Made by a program: the position numbers and the translations under genes. From positions 1,054,001 to 1,118,000 of the forward strand of contig JAWPGT010000002.1 of assembly GCA_034638255.1 (NCBI GenBank): a stretch of DNA of 64,000 nt. Direction: 5' to 3'. This document shows positions 11,734 through 24,504 of this stretch, piece by piece; position 1 is the stretch's first letter, and each line of letters opens with the position of its first letter. The notes beneath the pieces are model-generated. The model searched no databases. It saw only the letters and a list, made by a program, of their open reading frames with translations, and was not told where the DNA came from. Source of the stretch: Coprinus comatus. Lineage: Eukaryota; Basidiomycota; Agaricomycetes; Agaricales; Agaricaceae.

Positions 11734-14396
11734 ATGGAAGATAAATCGTCGGCCCAATACGAGGAGTACTCGAAGGACGTCCAGTCCATGCAGAGCGACT
11801 CTGTTGGCAACCACGAAAGTAAATATTGTATTTATTTGTCCTTGGTTTCCTTGCTGAATTTGTCATGGGGTTAAGCACTACAACACGGAATAGACGCCGA
11901 GGTTGCTGAATTCTTTGCAACGTCCAAGAAAGGGGATGTAACGGCAATTGACGAACAAACGAACAAACGTCTCCGATGGTTAATCCATAAACGAGTACTA
12001 GTACGTTTGTATGGACATGCCCAGTGTAGAATGGCCCAAATACTGACTTTAAATTTCAGTCTGTGATGGTTATCACATACTGTAAGTTTAGTTCGACATA
12101 AATAACTCCGACACTGAAGTGACTACAGTTGCCCAAACGCTGGATAAAGGGTAGAGCCAATTCAGTCGACTCTGTGACTCGCATGCACTCACTGAGACTT
12201 ATGTAGAACCATCAACTTTGCATCCATTATGGGTATTCGTGAAGACACCAAGTTGCATGGACAACAATATGCATGGTTGACAACATGTGGTGTGTAGTTT
12301 TTACCATTCTGACTACCTTCCGGCTCTGAAATGTGCAATCAGTTTATATTGCGATGTAGGTTGCATTCAATTTATACGTATTACGGTCAGTTAAATGGGC
12401 ATATAAGTCTTGCCTGGGAATTTCCAACGAACAGATTGATACAAAGGCTGCCTATTGCCAAATATCTTGCTTTCAAGTATGTTTACATTGGATTACCCAG
12501 TAACATAAATATGCTTATGCTTCACTCAGTATCATGGCTTGGGGTGCTGTCCTTGCGTGCACGGCTGCATGTAATAATTTTACGGGTTTGGTTATCGTCC
12601 GGACGCTCCTCGGTATATTTGAATGTGTCTGTCAACCTGCTTTCGTCTTCTTGTGAGCACAGTCTACCTTTTTTTAATTCAGACAAAATATTGACCGACT
12701 CTGCCCAAAAGGTCAACAATGTGGTATACAAGAGAAGAACAGGCACTTGTTATTGGCTCGTTCTACTCCATGAACGGTTTTCAACAATGTGTGGGGGGAC
12801 TCATCGCATATGGGATTGCCCAAATCGACGGCGCGAAGCTGAAGAATTGGCAAATTCTCTTTACTGTAAGTACTTGGGAATTACGGCCTCAAACTTCGAC
12901 TTAAAAGAAATGTTGCTAGTTATTGGGTTGCGTCACATTTGCATGGGGGCTCTTTGTATTGTTTTGGATGCCTGATAGCCCTATGAAGGCGAAGTGTTTC
13001 ACTCCGGAAGATCGTCTTCTGATGGCAGAGAGAGTAAGGAAAAATGACACCGGCATTCAAAACAAGACATTTAAGGTAAGGATATACTATCCACTGGTAA
13101 AATCAACCAAGTTAACCGTCATGTGTAGAGGTATCAAGTCTGTAAGTGTTCAACCTGGTATGATTTATTCCATCTAACACATCCTGGTAGTGGAAGCCGC
13201 GAGAGATCCAACCGTCTGGGCGATCACACTGATTTCGTTCACCAATGCTCTACCCACTGGAGGACTGGGTGCCTTCTCCAACATCATTATTAATGCTTTT
13301 GTAAGTTGGGTTCATGAACACATTCGAAGTATTACTTAGATGTACTACGCTACAAGGGTTTTTCTCAACTTCGAACTTACCTTCTTGCTATTGCTCAAGG
13401 TCGGTGTTCTTGCATTTGTTGATATAAGGGTTACTCACCAGGTTTAAAGGCGTCGTTATCATGGTCTTCCTCTTTAGCGCAGCATACCTTTCCAAGAGAT
13501 ATAATCAGAAGCTCCTCATGGCATTCGTGAGTACCAATATTGATCATAAACAGGAATGAAAAAAAGAACCATAGAATCTAGTTATACACCTTGCCCAATA
13601 TTGCTGGAACAATCGTCTTCATTTGTGTGGAGACTACTCCTCATACAAAAGTTGGGCTCTTATTGGCATTTTAGTGAGTTCAGTTTTTGCGATGCGGTAA
13701 ACATTTGACTGAAGACTGGCCCCCCCCCAAGTTGTATGCAGGGATTCGGTGCTGTGGCTGTACTGAATCTAGCGGTCATGACAAATAACGTCGGTGGTGT
13801 AAGTTTATTTCTTCATTCACGTTAAGTACAACGGCTGAGAACTTGGTTTCAGAGGACAAAGCAAGTCATGGCTTCTACACTCGTATTTGTGTACGTAGCA
13901 ATTTGACTGAAAGTTCTTCACTTCTGATATGTGCCTTGCATTGTACAGTGCCTGGGCGGTTGGAAATGCAATTGGTCCGCAAGGTCTGTGTCTCTCAATC
14001 TTGATGTTATCACAACTCCCCTGATAACTCTTTTGCAGTTTTCAGAGACGATGATGCTCCTAAATACATTAAAGCATTCGTGGCACACCTCATAGTGTAT
14101 GGTATTCAACTTGGAACCATAGTTTTCTTGAGAGTGCGGTTGATGCGCCAAAACGTCTTAAAGCGAAGAGCACAGGCACTTACTCCAAGTAAAAGAAGCG
14201 GCGAAGATATCGTAAGTGTATTTTCGCCTTTTCATTCCCTGTCGGTTACTAAGATCATGAATTCCCAGGGCGAGAACCTCACTCATCAACATGCATTTGA
14301 TGACTTGACTGACCAGGAGAACCCAGACTGTGAGTATTTACTCATCTTCATATTGTCCTTCCTGAAACAAGTTTTGCAGTCCGATACACTTATTAG
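11734..14396 (+). CDS. MFS transporter, Dal5/allantoate permease-type
   Basis: Twelve-helix major facilitator of the anion:cation symporter branch (Dal5, Tna1, Liz1 relatives), plasma membrane. About 14 exons can be joined. Exon 1 begins at ATG 11734 and is spliced to LQHGIDAEVAEFFATSKK. Family landmarks follow: FAQTLDKGTINFASIMGI, EFPTNRLIQRLPIAKYL, RTLLGIFECVCQPAFV, then TMWYTREEQALVIGSFYSMN and LFVLFWMPDSPMKAKCFTPE between the two halves. The last exon gives FRYTY-stop (14394-14396), a typical end for this group. Hydrophilic termini are cytosolic. It is divergent from a GH105 hydrolase, which may mean uptake of acidic pectin fragments or monomers; members of this branch carry carboxylates, vitamins or ureides, so the substrate is unresolved. 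Confidence 0.88.
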
Positions 14397-14489
14397 CTCG
14401 GTATGAATTTACCACGGTAGATGAAGAAAGTAATAGTGCTACAACTCGGAAGTGCAAATAACCGAGGATTATGTTATGACACAAGTCGA

Positions 14490-17471
14490 TTATTGCAGTT
14501 GAGGGGGTTTCTCCAGTGTAATGTCCATCCGGGCAGCTAGTTTCACGATTTCCTCCTCCAGGTTGCTGATCTGGTTCGTCTGTTATTGAGGTTGTATTAA
14601 TATTACAATTCATGATCAAGTTTTTGGCACTTACTCAATATTTGATCGTTGTCCGAAATCAAAGGCTTGAGAGAAGCCAAGGGTGCTATTGACCTCAGTT
14701 ACCTTGCGTTTTCTTTCGTTTTCTTTAATTACGAGGGCTTTAAGGCTTGGCATTATGCGTGCGTATTCCTTCTCAAGCTAAAAAAAACTATTAGGTATGA
14801 TAAAGATAATAAAAGTATTGACATACCTGTCTTGTCTTAGATACCAACGAACTGCTGTCATATCTACCAACCCCAAGCACCTCCTGTTTCATCCTTCCCA
14901 GTTCCTGGAACCATTTTATTTCATGCTCGCTCAGCTCAGGTGAAGCCTCCCTTACTAATGCTGTAAGGAGTCGATCAAGACGTGTAAGAAGAACAGTATG
15001 ATTATCTTGAATGTTCTTTAAACGAGTTTCTAGAGCGTCCTTCTTCAGGCCATTAAGTGATTCTACTTTGGTATTCATATCCCGTGTTGCATTAACAAGC
15101 CTTTTGAGCTCTTGCTGTTGTAATTCGGCTCGGGATTCAGCGGCTCGGTAAGCTACCCGGACATCGTTAATCTGAGAGGATATCTGAGCAGCTGATTTTC
15201 CAAGGTATCGCAAGGTATCTGGTGTAAGAACAAGTTCTTTTGACATGGTCGAGGAAGGGAGTGCGAGTTTAGTTACTTTTGGTATACCAGAGGGGGAAGA
15301 TAGTGAAGGAGGAGTTTTGTAAGGTTCAGCCTTTAACATAGATACATAGGCAGGAGGCCCGTCTGCAGGTTTGAGCCAACTGCTTTTTTCGACATCTACA
15401 GGTACTTCTTCAACAATTGGTGCTGGGCTTTCATCATCACGGTTAGGCGTTGTGTCTGACCGTAGCGTCAATGGGAATACTGATATCCGCATTGTCGAAG
15501 TCAATATCAAGATACTATAACTGAGGTAGACATCGTTGGGCAATGCAACTCCAATAATTGGATTAGAGCATCTGTTTGTTCGTCGGATTAGAGTACATAT
15601 ATAATATAATGCTAATGCTAACCTTTTCTCGACAGAAAACGTGGTTATATTGGTTGAACGAGCGTTTCTGTCGCAGTTTGAAGAGTGCTGTCTAGAGCCG
15701 CTTCGTCATCCTCGTTCCGAAATGCTACTGCTAAGTTTTGTAAGACAGGCCCAATATATAATGCATGTACCCCGAATGCATGATAGACATAAAGTGTATC
15801 GTTGTAGATAGGGTCAAGGAAGAACACAGGATGGTTACCCTGTAATAGGTCCATCAAAGGTGGTTGACCTGATTCCTTGGATAGAGAAGCGATGGTCGAT
15901 ACCAGGCCTAAGTCAATCGTCTCGTACACAGCAAGCATTGGAAGATCGCGGGACTGAAAATGCGTTGGCCAAAGGGATAGAATGAGAAACGATAGTACTC
16001 ACATTTTTATATTCCCAACGTGCTTCAACCTTTTCTACATCTAAGAAGAGGTCAACCTTACCATCTTGATACGCAACAGTGACGATTCCCAGGTTTTCCG
16101 TAGGATTACCGGGTCGGGTATCATCCTCATCGTCATCAGCGACGAAGGATAGATATGCTATATCGGTAGCATCTCCTCCTTCACTACCTTCTAGAATTCT
16201 GGGGGCAGGTTGCAGCAAGAATGGGCCTTGCCGGGCAGGTGGTGGTTTGATACTCGTAGGAGGGTGTATTGGAACGGATCGAGAAGTGGCAGGGAATGTT
16301 GTTCCAGGGGGCAGTTGTTTCAGGAGGGAAGTAACGTATTTGTGCTGGTAATCATAGACTGCGGAAAGATTTTTTGTTGTTGCGGATGTGCCTTGTGCAA
16401 GGAATTCTTGTTTGGCAGAAATGAAACACTCCAAAGAATGTATATACGAGGAAGGAACAGAGCTATGAGAGCGATTAGTTATATGTTCAACGAGAATCGG
16501 GATTGCCACTCACGCATTTTGAGGAAGGTACGGACAAATAGCATAAATGTCTCCCGATTTCATGAGTGCATATATTGTAAGAGGACCCCAATCAGCACGA
16601 CCTTGTCCCAGAGTGAACGAAGCAACCTCTCTTTCTGAGGTATCCTCGGCCAAGTATGATTTTGACTTGCGTTCAGGGACGAATGAGAGTACCTGCAATG
16701 GCTCTTCGGTATCTATTGAAATATCGTATTCACTGTAGTCGAGAGTCAGAAATGACAAACACATATGCATATGTTCGACAGACCGTAGTTTCCCGTCTGT
16801 TGTCATGACCAGCAGTGTTGAGGCACCTTCTCCCCAGGGATGCCAGTCAACTTTGGCGATTGGGGCCGAGCTCCCAACTGCGTGATGAAACTGTCCAATT
16901 TGTACCGACCTAAAACAAGGTATAAATGAGGTTCTTCCTGAAACAATACGAGCGCATACTTGCAGTCTACAGTCTCAGGAACCAAGCGAGTAAACCCAGC
17001 CCGGGGGAGGACAATGACCGCTGTTTGGAATGCACCTGCAACAGCTAATAGTTTTCCATTAGGATTAAGTGACATTTGGTGTATTTCAAATTGAACATTG
17101 GGTGTATGTAGTGTCTGTAGATACGCCACACATTGAGTTTGATTACCTTCAAGACACAATGAAGTCGTTCGCACCTTGTATGATTTGCTCGTTGTTCGAC
17201 CACTCTTTGCATCTCCTAGCGAAGCCATGCGTATCTCGTTTCCAGCCGCCACTATTAGGTCTGCATCTTTCAGTAGCATAGTTTGCCGACGACCTGAAGG
17301 AGCTAGACCGTCTTCTAAGGGATCTACCTTAACGAATTGAGGCAGGGTGTTAGTCGAAAGCTCTAGCGAGTTCTGTCTGTCATGGGAAGAGACCTTAAAG
17401 GACCTGGGGGGTGAGAATATAGGATGGTCCTTGAGGATGTCGTTCCATTCATTGTTAGGGTTAATGTTCAT
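14490..17471 (-). CDS. NUP82: Nucleoporin Nup82/Nup88
   Basis: Cytoplasmic-face nucleoporin that anchors Nup159 and Nsp1 and serves mRNA export. The N-terminal two thirds reads as an irregular beta-propeller: NPNNEWNDILKDHPIFSPP, MSLNPNGKLLAVAGAFQTAV and SSAPIAKVDWHPWGEGASTL are characteristic of Nup88/Nup82. After a linker (14800-15540) comes a heptad-rich coiled coil (SQINDVRVAYRAAESRAELQ; NGLKKDALETRLKNIQDNHT) and a final exon NLEEEIVKLAARMDITLEKP, stop 14490-14492. Length near 850 residues fits. It is divergent from PRE10 across 140 bp. The C-terminal exon junctions at about 14580-14640 are less certain. Confidence 0.85.
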
Positions 17472-17611
17472 GGCTTAACTGCTGAAGTGAAAGGCAGAAC
17501 TCTCCATGTAAACGCGTGATGCGCGTAGAGATTTTCCCACGGTATACTGACGCGTTCAATCAGTGATATATTGCAAGCTTGCGCGTCCCTCAGCAAGCCT
17601 TTCCTCTGACT
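17472..17611. promoter_or_regulatory. Divergent promoter NUP82 / PRE10 with two ACGCGT boxes
   Basis: The 140 bp between the start codons contains ACGCGT at 17512-17517 and 17550-17555. The same hexamer occurs twice between RPN12 and PRE3, which makes it a candidate shared element of these proteasome promoters. Confidence 0.4.
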
Positions 17612-18684
17612 ATGACTTCCATCGGCACAGGTTATGATCTTTCAGCAAGTACTTACTCTCCAGACGGCCGTATATTTCAGGTAAATCTCTCCAAAATATG
17701 TTATTTCTTTATCCACTTACCGATCATATTTCATATAGGTCGAATATGCATCCAAAGCAGTCGAGAACTCTGGGTATGTGGATAAACCATCTAGGGCTAT
17801 ATGCCGGAGTACTAATATCTAATTAGAACTGCAATTGGACTGAAAGTTAAGGATGGTGTTGTCCTAGCTGTGGAGAAGCTTGTACATTCGAAATTATTGG
17901 TCCCTGAAGCCAATAGAAGAATACAAGCAATAGACAGACACATTGGACTCGTGCGTTGTTATAATACACTTCTATTTTCCCCGCTGAATGTGTTAGAGCA
18001 ATAGGCAACGGCAGGGCTCCTTGCGGATGGAAGGCATCTAGCAAACCGAGCCAGAGATGAGGCTTCTAACTATCGTGACGCATATAACGCCCCCACACCC
18101 CTCAAGGTAAAGGAAATTTGCCAACCCGAGTGACAAGCGTTGCTCAAGTATATGATCTATCTCTAGATTCTCGCTGATCGCTTGGGACTTTATGTACAAG
18201 CATATACACTCTATTCATCAGTCCGGCCGTTTGGTATTAGCACTATCCTAGGAGCGGTAGACAAGAGTGGACCGTCACTGTTTGTACTTGAGCCAAGTGG
18301 AGTTTTCTTCGTGAGCACTAGCACTTTATATTCCAGCAGCAACTTGAATTCAAAGTATCTCTAGGGATATCATGGTGCCGCCATTGGGAAAGGCCGTCAA
18401 CTTGCAAAGACAGAACTAGAAAAGCTCAACTTGTCCGAACTGACGATGAAGGAGGCAGTACAAGAGGCTGCACGGATGTACGTACTATACTATCTTTTTT
18501 CGACTCCTAATCTTATATCATTTACAGTATATACCTCGTGCATGAAGATGCAAAGGAGAAGGAGTTTGAGCTTGAAATGTCATGGATCGGCGCTGAGACG
18601 GGAAATATCCACCTACCTGTACCAAAGGACCTACAGAGTGCCGCAGAGGCTAAGGCAAAAGCTGATCTGGAGAACTTTGAGTAG
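17612..18684 (+). CDS. PRE10: 20S proteasome subunit alpha-7 (PSMA3/Pre10)
   Basis: Alpha-ring subunit of the 20S core particle; non-catalytic, gates substrate entry. The N-terminal proteasome alpha signature is present as [20 protein letters not shown], then [20 protein letters not shown]. Later exons give [33 protein letters not shown] and [16 protein letters not shown], then the C-terminal [18 protein letters not shown] and an acidic end at TAG 18682-18684. The GTGYD start and long C-terminal tail place it with alpha-7 (human PSMA3). Seven or so short introns. It is convergent with RPN12, with about 100 bp between stops. Confidence 0.95.
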
Positions 18685-18787
18685 GAAATATAATGGTGTA
18701 CATGTAATATATCTACAAGTGATGGGTTCTCTTCTGGATATTCAAAGCTGCGTGATTATAATGGATACAGGATACACGTCTACACGT

Positions 18788-19831
18788 CTAGACAATCTGT
18801 TCTAATTCCCGTGCATATGCTAGAGACGCGGAGATGAGTTTCTGTTTGGGTATCTCAACTTTCTCTTCTCCCTTCTTTGCGAAAGTTATTGTAGATTCTG
18901 CCAAGTTAATTTGCCATCCTCGCTGAAAAAATCATTAGAGAAAATCAGATGCATACTCATGCGTAGAACATACCTGTTCCGCGAATCTTAGGAGATCAGA
19001 GCGGTTGGGGAAGAAAAGTAATGTGGCAGCATCTTTGAGTGGCAAACTCTCATAAGCTGCTTCTCCACAACTAGCTATTTCGTTTCTGCATTTACTTAGG
19101 TAACTAAGTCAGCTGAGATACGGAGTCAGAGACATACCGAATTGTACCCATGAGACTATCAACGAAGAATTTGTACTCCTCTGCTGGTGCTTCCTCTCTT
19201 GCATTCCATACCTTGCTGTAGCTTCCCTCCATTAGCCATCGCTCAAGGTTGACGGGGTGGCTGATGAACGGGTTTTCTGCAATAGCGTCTGCCGATAGGG
19301 GTAGGGCTTCGAGAGTTGTGTGGAACTCGGCAATGCGGTTCTGAGTTAACAGACGGATGAGGTTAAGACCGCGAATAGCATATTCTCGTTTGGATGGTGG
19401 GAGGACGGAGCTGGGAGTAGGGTTGTATTAATAGAGTCACTCATGAAGAGTAGCTATACCTGTAATCCGTGTAGAATGTTTGGAGTTGAGAGAAATACCG
19501 GTCGAAGGAAGGGACATCTCGAGCACGAATACTCCAGAATGCACCGATTTCAAGGATATCACCTAGCACCAGGTCAGCTCCAATTGCTGCAAGGTGTGGG
19601 TAAGCGACATACGAGCTATGAGAAGGTCGTTGTAGTTAGGTTCTCCTTGGGGGAGCAAGAGACCAGCCTCGATGAGACCAATCTATAGAATGATGAGGGT
19701 TTATGGCTTATGCGAGATATGCAACATGCCTTGAGCTGGGAGAGCAGGGTGCCGCATTTTGTGAGATTGGAGGGTTGGGCTGTGAAGGCACGGATGAGTT
19801 CAGTGTAGAGGTTGCGGAGATTTGCAGGCAT
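18788..19831 (-). CDS. RPN12: 26S proteasome lid subunit Rpn12 (PSMD8)
   Basis: Last subunit to join the 19S lid; carries a PCI/winged-helix domain. Exon 1 starts [20 protein letters not shown] and [12 protein letters not shown]. Following exons give [60 protein letters not shown] and then [20 protein letters not shown]. The end is [20 protein letters not shown] and [13 protein letters not shown], stop at 18788-18790. This matches Rpn12 end to end, about 265 residues. The in-frame ATG at 19873 would add 14 residues, but MPANL at 19831 is where similarity begins. PRE3 starts only 100 bp away on the other strand. Confidence 0.92.
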
Positions 19832-19931
19832 TGGATGAAGTCCAACTTTGAATTGGATGACGCGTGTACCCAACCACCAGACGCGTCACCACAATCAATC
19901 AGTATTCAATATTCATTACTTTCACTCCAAC
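19832..19931. promoter_or_regulatory. Short divergent promoter RPN12 / PRE3
   Basis: Only 100 bp separates two proteasome start codons, so both must share promoter DNA. ACGCGT occurs at 19860-19865 and 19881-19886. The yeast Rpn4 element (PACE, GGTGGCAAA) was not seen. Confidence 0.45.
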
Positions 19932-20909
<978 letters not shown>

Positions 20910-20982
20910 GTGGTTCTGTTCTTTACATTTTATCAACCATTGCATTTTTTTGTCTCAATCCGAATTAAAAGACGTGTATAAT

Positions 20983-22334
20983 TTAGCATTCCTTCAAAAT
21001 ATTGGATTCATACATATAAACCCTCCACATCGCCATTGCAACAGCTGGCATGTCAGCCAACTTGATAATGTCGCTGTTCGACCGCAATAGATATGCATTT
21101 GACTTGTCGGAAGTTATTGCTATGCCGTTGCGCTCCCGAGTTTTATCGTACCAGAGCTCAGCTTTTGAGAGAAACAACTGGAGAGCCATTCGTTGAGCTG
21201 CATGAGGGAACAACCCTAACGCGTCGTAAAGGGGAACTTGAGCAGACGGAAGGACATCCCTGTATTGGAAATTGGTCGGAAAGTTAGACTTTTTAGAAAC
21301 AGGGTATATGGTTGCCACTGGAGGTGTATTCTCTAGCATGAGTGGATCAGAGGGCAGGGGGAGTGCCGAAAGCGATGGTCTGGTGTGGTCCCCCTTCTTC
21401 AGAGATAGTAGAGGGAGGTTAATCACAGCAACAGCGTCTTGCCAAGGTATGCAGCGGTTCTCTTCAATGTTTTGCCATTCTGCGTTGGTCAACCGACGAA
21501 CAGGCGGGTTTGCCATGATGTCGGCTCGAGGTTTAGCCCGCAATTGAGAAACCAGGATTTCCAATTCTTGTAACACCCGGACACGGAGGATGTGTGCGAC
21601 ATGATCTCCTAAGTTTTGAGGGATAGAAGTATAATGAGGTATTTGTCCGACTTTTTTGTTCCCCAAGATGAGAGATATGGATTGACGAGAGCAAACGACA
21701 TGAGCTGATCGGTTTGAGCGCTTTGCAGTGTATTTTGGGTGTTGTAAGCCATCCGGGGCCAGAATGCAAGGCACAGGAGCTTTGACTGAGGTTAGCTCGG
21801 CATTGTCCGTCCGTAGAGGGGCAAGTCTAAGGAGAAAAGCTTTTACCCAAGTACTAAGCAAGTGTAGATATGAAGAAATAAATGGCTTGTGATATACCTG
21901 AAGGAAGGAGTCGGTTTGAGAGGGTACACAAACGCGGTGGTGTGGCTAGCATCCGTACTACAAAGAGTTGTGAGCATGATGACGCGATGATTGGCTGGGA
22001 TGAACGTACAATACGGACTGGACCACCACTTGCGTTCCTCCTCTGTCATTTCTCGCGGCGCGTCATTTTCTCCTTCACGTTTACGCGCAGTCTTTGGAAC
22101 ATTTATGCGAGGAGGCAATGTTTTGTGCCTGACATACTTTTCCGGAGTAGCTATCGGGTTTACAGACTGCAGAAGGATGGACTGCGGATAATGATCTGGG
22201 TCAAATGACGGATTTGTGTATGGGGGTGCATGAAGGGACTTTGGCCGACGTCTACGGTGCTTCCTGAGGTCGAATAGAACTGGGGATTTCTGATGGTCTG
22301 TGATTGATACCAGACGGGGAAGAAGCCTGGGCAT
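20983..22334 (-). CDS. Conserved protein of unknown function, possibly mitochondrial
   Basis: I do not recognise a characterised family. Three introns are inferred. Exon 1 is basic (MPRLLPRLVSITDHQK, RKHRRRRPKSLHAPPYTNPS) and ends in MTEEERKWWSSPY; splicing continues as LRMLATPPRLCTLSNRLLPS and then AFLLRLAPLRT, all in one frame. The long last exon includes GNKKVGQIPHYTSIPQNLGD, HILRVRVLQELEILVSQLRA and RADIMANPPVRRLTNAEWQN, and stops at 20983. The basic Arg-rich N-terminus without a hydrophobic signal, and the small size (about 430 residues), suggest import into mitochondria, which is only inference. The unbroken frame through spliced exons and the absence of low complexity argue for a real gene. 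Confidence 0.72.
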
Positions 22335-22432
22335 GTGAGGAAGGAGTGTGTGACAGAGACAGATAGCCTATGCCTCTGTTCTTTTCTAACAAGTTCTGGC
22401 GTAAATCCAACTCCCCTCAAAACTCCCACAAC

Positions 22433-23973
22433 ATGTCTTTAGAACCAGTAACTCTCGCAATCATAGGATGTGGCCAACGCGGTCAGGTACCTGCGGCCCA
22501 CCTATCCTAACAAAACACTAATTCCTTGCCCATCCAGTCATATGCCAGATATGCACGTTCTCACCCACACGAATGCAAGGTCGTGGCCATTGCTGAACCC
22601 AGACCAAAGACCCAGCGCCAATTTGCAGATTCCCATAATGTTGATCAGACTCTGGTATTCACGACCTGGCGAGATCTCCACGCTGCTTCTGCTGAGACTA
22701 TTGCGATGGTTGGAAAGCGGCTAGCTGACGCAGTTGTCGTTGCTGTACAAGACCATATGCATATAGAAGTTGTACTTGCTTTTGCTGCGCAAGGCTACGA
22801 TATCTTGTGTGAAAAACCAATGGCAAATACCATCGAAGATTGCCTGCGGATGGAAAGGGCGATCAAGAAAGCTGGTGTTATTTTTGGCATGGGTCATGGC
22901 AAGTGACATTTCTACCCTCCACAACCAAATGCTCAGCAAACCGCAGTCCTCAGATATTCTCAATATACCAAGGAAATAACTGACATTGTTCATAAAGGAA
23001 CCTTAGGCCAGCTTGTGAATATTGTACACGTGGAACCAGTGGGTTACTATCATTTCGCACATTCTTATGTGCGCGGAAACTGGGCCATAGAGGACAAAAG
23101 TTCGTTCGTACTCATGACCAAGTGTTGCCAGTATGTTGTGACGATACATTATATACTTTGGATCTAATTCTTTCTTTCAAGTGATATTGATTTGCTGTGT
23201 CATTGGTTTTCTTCAACTACGCCGGCTCGTGTTTCTTCATTTGGTTCATTGACACATTTCCGCAAATCAAACAAACCTCACAATGCGGGAAATGTGAAGC
23301 GCTGCTTCGAGTGTCCCATTCAACAAGACTGTGCATATAGTGCTACTCAAAGTGAGCGATTCTTTAAACAAGCCTAAAGCTTATAGATATTAACTTTTCC
23401 GCAGTCTACCTTGATTCTGTCAAATCAGGAAATACCTCTTGGCCGGTCAGCGTCCTCGTGGATGGCATTCCAGATATAGAGAACGTCACAGATGCATTGA
23501 AAACTGGGCCATACGGTCTATGCGTGTACGAAAGTACCAACGATGTATGCGATCATCAGATTGTCAATCTCGAGTTTGCAAATGGTTCAACAGCGTCATT
23601 TACTATGGTAGCATATACGTCACTTATATGTGAACGTCAGATTCGCATGCATTTTACTCATGGCGAGATTGTTGGAGATATGCGGAAGTATACTGTGACC
23701 AATTTTAAAACAGGTACTACGAAAGAATATTATCCTCAGCATGGTGGAGGACATGGAGGTGGGGATATTGGTTTGATTAAAAGTTTCGTTGAAGCTGTTA
23801 GGACAGGTGATCAAAAAGTACTCGGTACCACTGTCGAAGAAATTTTGAAGAGTCATCTAACTGTGTTTGCTGCGGAAGCGAGTCGGAAAGAAGGAAGAGT
23901 AATTGACTGTGCTGAATTTGAGAAATTAGCGAGGGAACGACTAGAAAATGAATTTCCAGACATTTCGAACTGA
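22433..23973 (+). CDS. Gfo/Idh/MocA family NAD(P)-dependent oxidoreductase
   Basis: Dehydrogenase with an N-terminal Rossmann fold and a C-terminal Gfo/Idh/MocA domain, usually acting on sugars, sugar acids or inositols. ATG 22433 begins a frame with the dinucleotide-binding motif as AIIGCGQRGQ, followed after an intron by YARYARSHPHECKVVAIAEP. The active-site motif EKP is in GYDILCEKPMANTIEDCLRM. A histidine pair occurs in LMTKCCHDIDLLCHWF. A cysteine cluster RCFECPIQQDCAYSAT follows, seen in one branch of the family. Stop TGA at 23971-23973, about 430 residues. Four introns. Substrate cannot be assigned. It is divergent from the unknown gene at 22334 across 98 bp. Confidence 0.88.
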
Positions 23974-24069
23974 ATTCCGTAAGAATCTCTATCTCTTGTA
24001 AATTGTATTCTTGTTGTAGATACCCTTTGATATTTAGTAACAATATATCCACAACTATAGTCGATATTC

Positions 24070-24504
24070 AATTAAGTATCTGAAAAATCTTCAATTGACA
24101 AGTCGCACGCTTTTATGTAAATGGAGTCCACTATAGCCCGAGGCTGGACTTTTTGAACGGCTTTTTAGGCCCAAAGCTCAGCTTCAATTTTTATAAAGCT
24201 CAAGCTTTGGGCTTACGTTGGGATATGTCTTAAATGACGATGAGTACTTTTTTTATAGGTTAGGACTATAAATAGGTATATGATAAATCTAATCTAGTCA
24301 ACCCACGAGCCCCGGCCTGAGCCCACGCCTGGTACACCAGCCTGGCTTTGATGATTTTGAAGCCTAAACTGGACAGGCCCAAGCCCAAGCCTCGGCTTTG
24401 ACGTCACTACTACGGAGAGCTGCGGTCGTACTGTCAATCTCAATGAAGACACAACCTATAAGAACAGAGATGCGGAGACATTGTAAACACCAACATAACC
24501 GACA
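24070..24504. repeat. Intergenic stretch with GCCC/GGGC-rich repeat remnant and inverted repeat
   Basis: No gene. Positions 24169-24212 form an imperfect inverted repeat with 16-17 nt arms (gcccaaagct... and ...agctttgggc) around an AT-rich spacer. Between 24310 and 24405 the motif gcccaagccc/gagccc recurs several times. This looks like the decayed end of a dispersed repeat, family not recognised. Confidence 0.4.

Noticed and set aside
14338..14619. Minus-strand 93-codon frame with TTSITDEPDQQ
   Set aside because: It is out of frame with the NUP82 terminal exon, which explains the region.
24169..24212. Inverted repeat as a terminator or CRISPR unit
   Set aside because: A single palindrome with no regular spacers in a fungal nuclear context; treated as repeat remnant.
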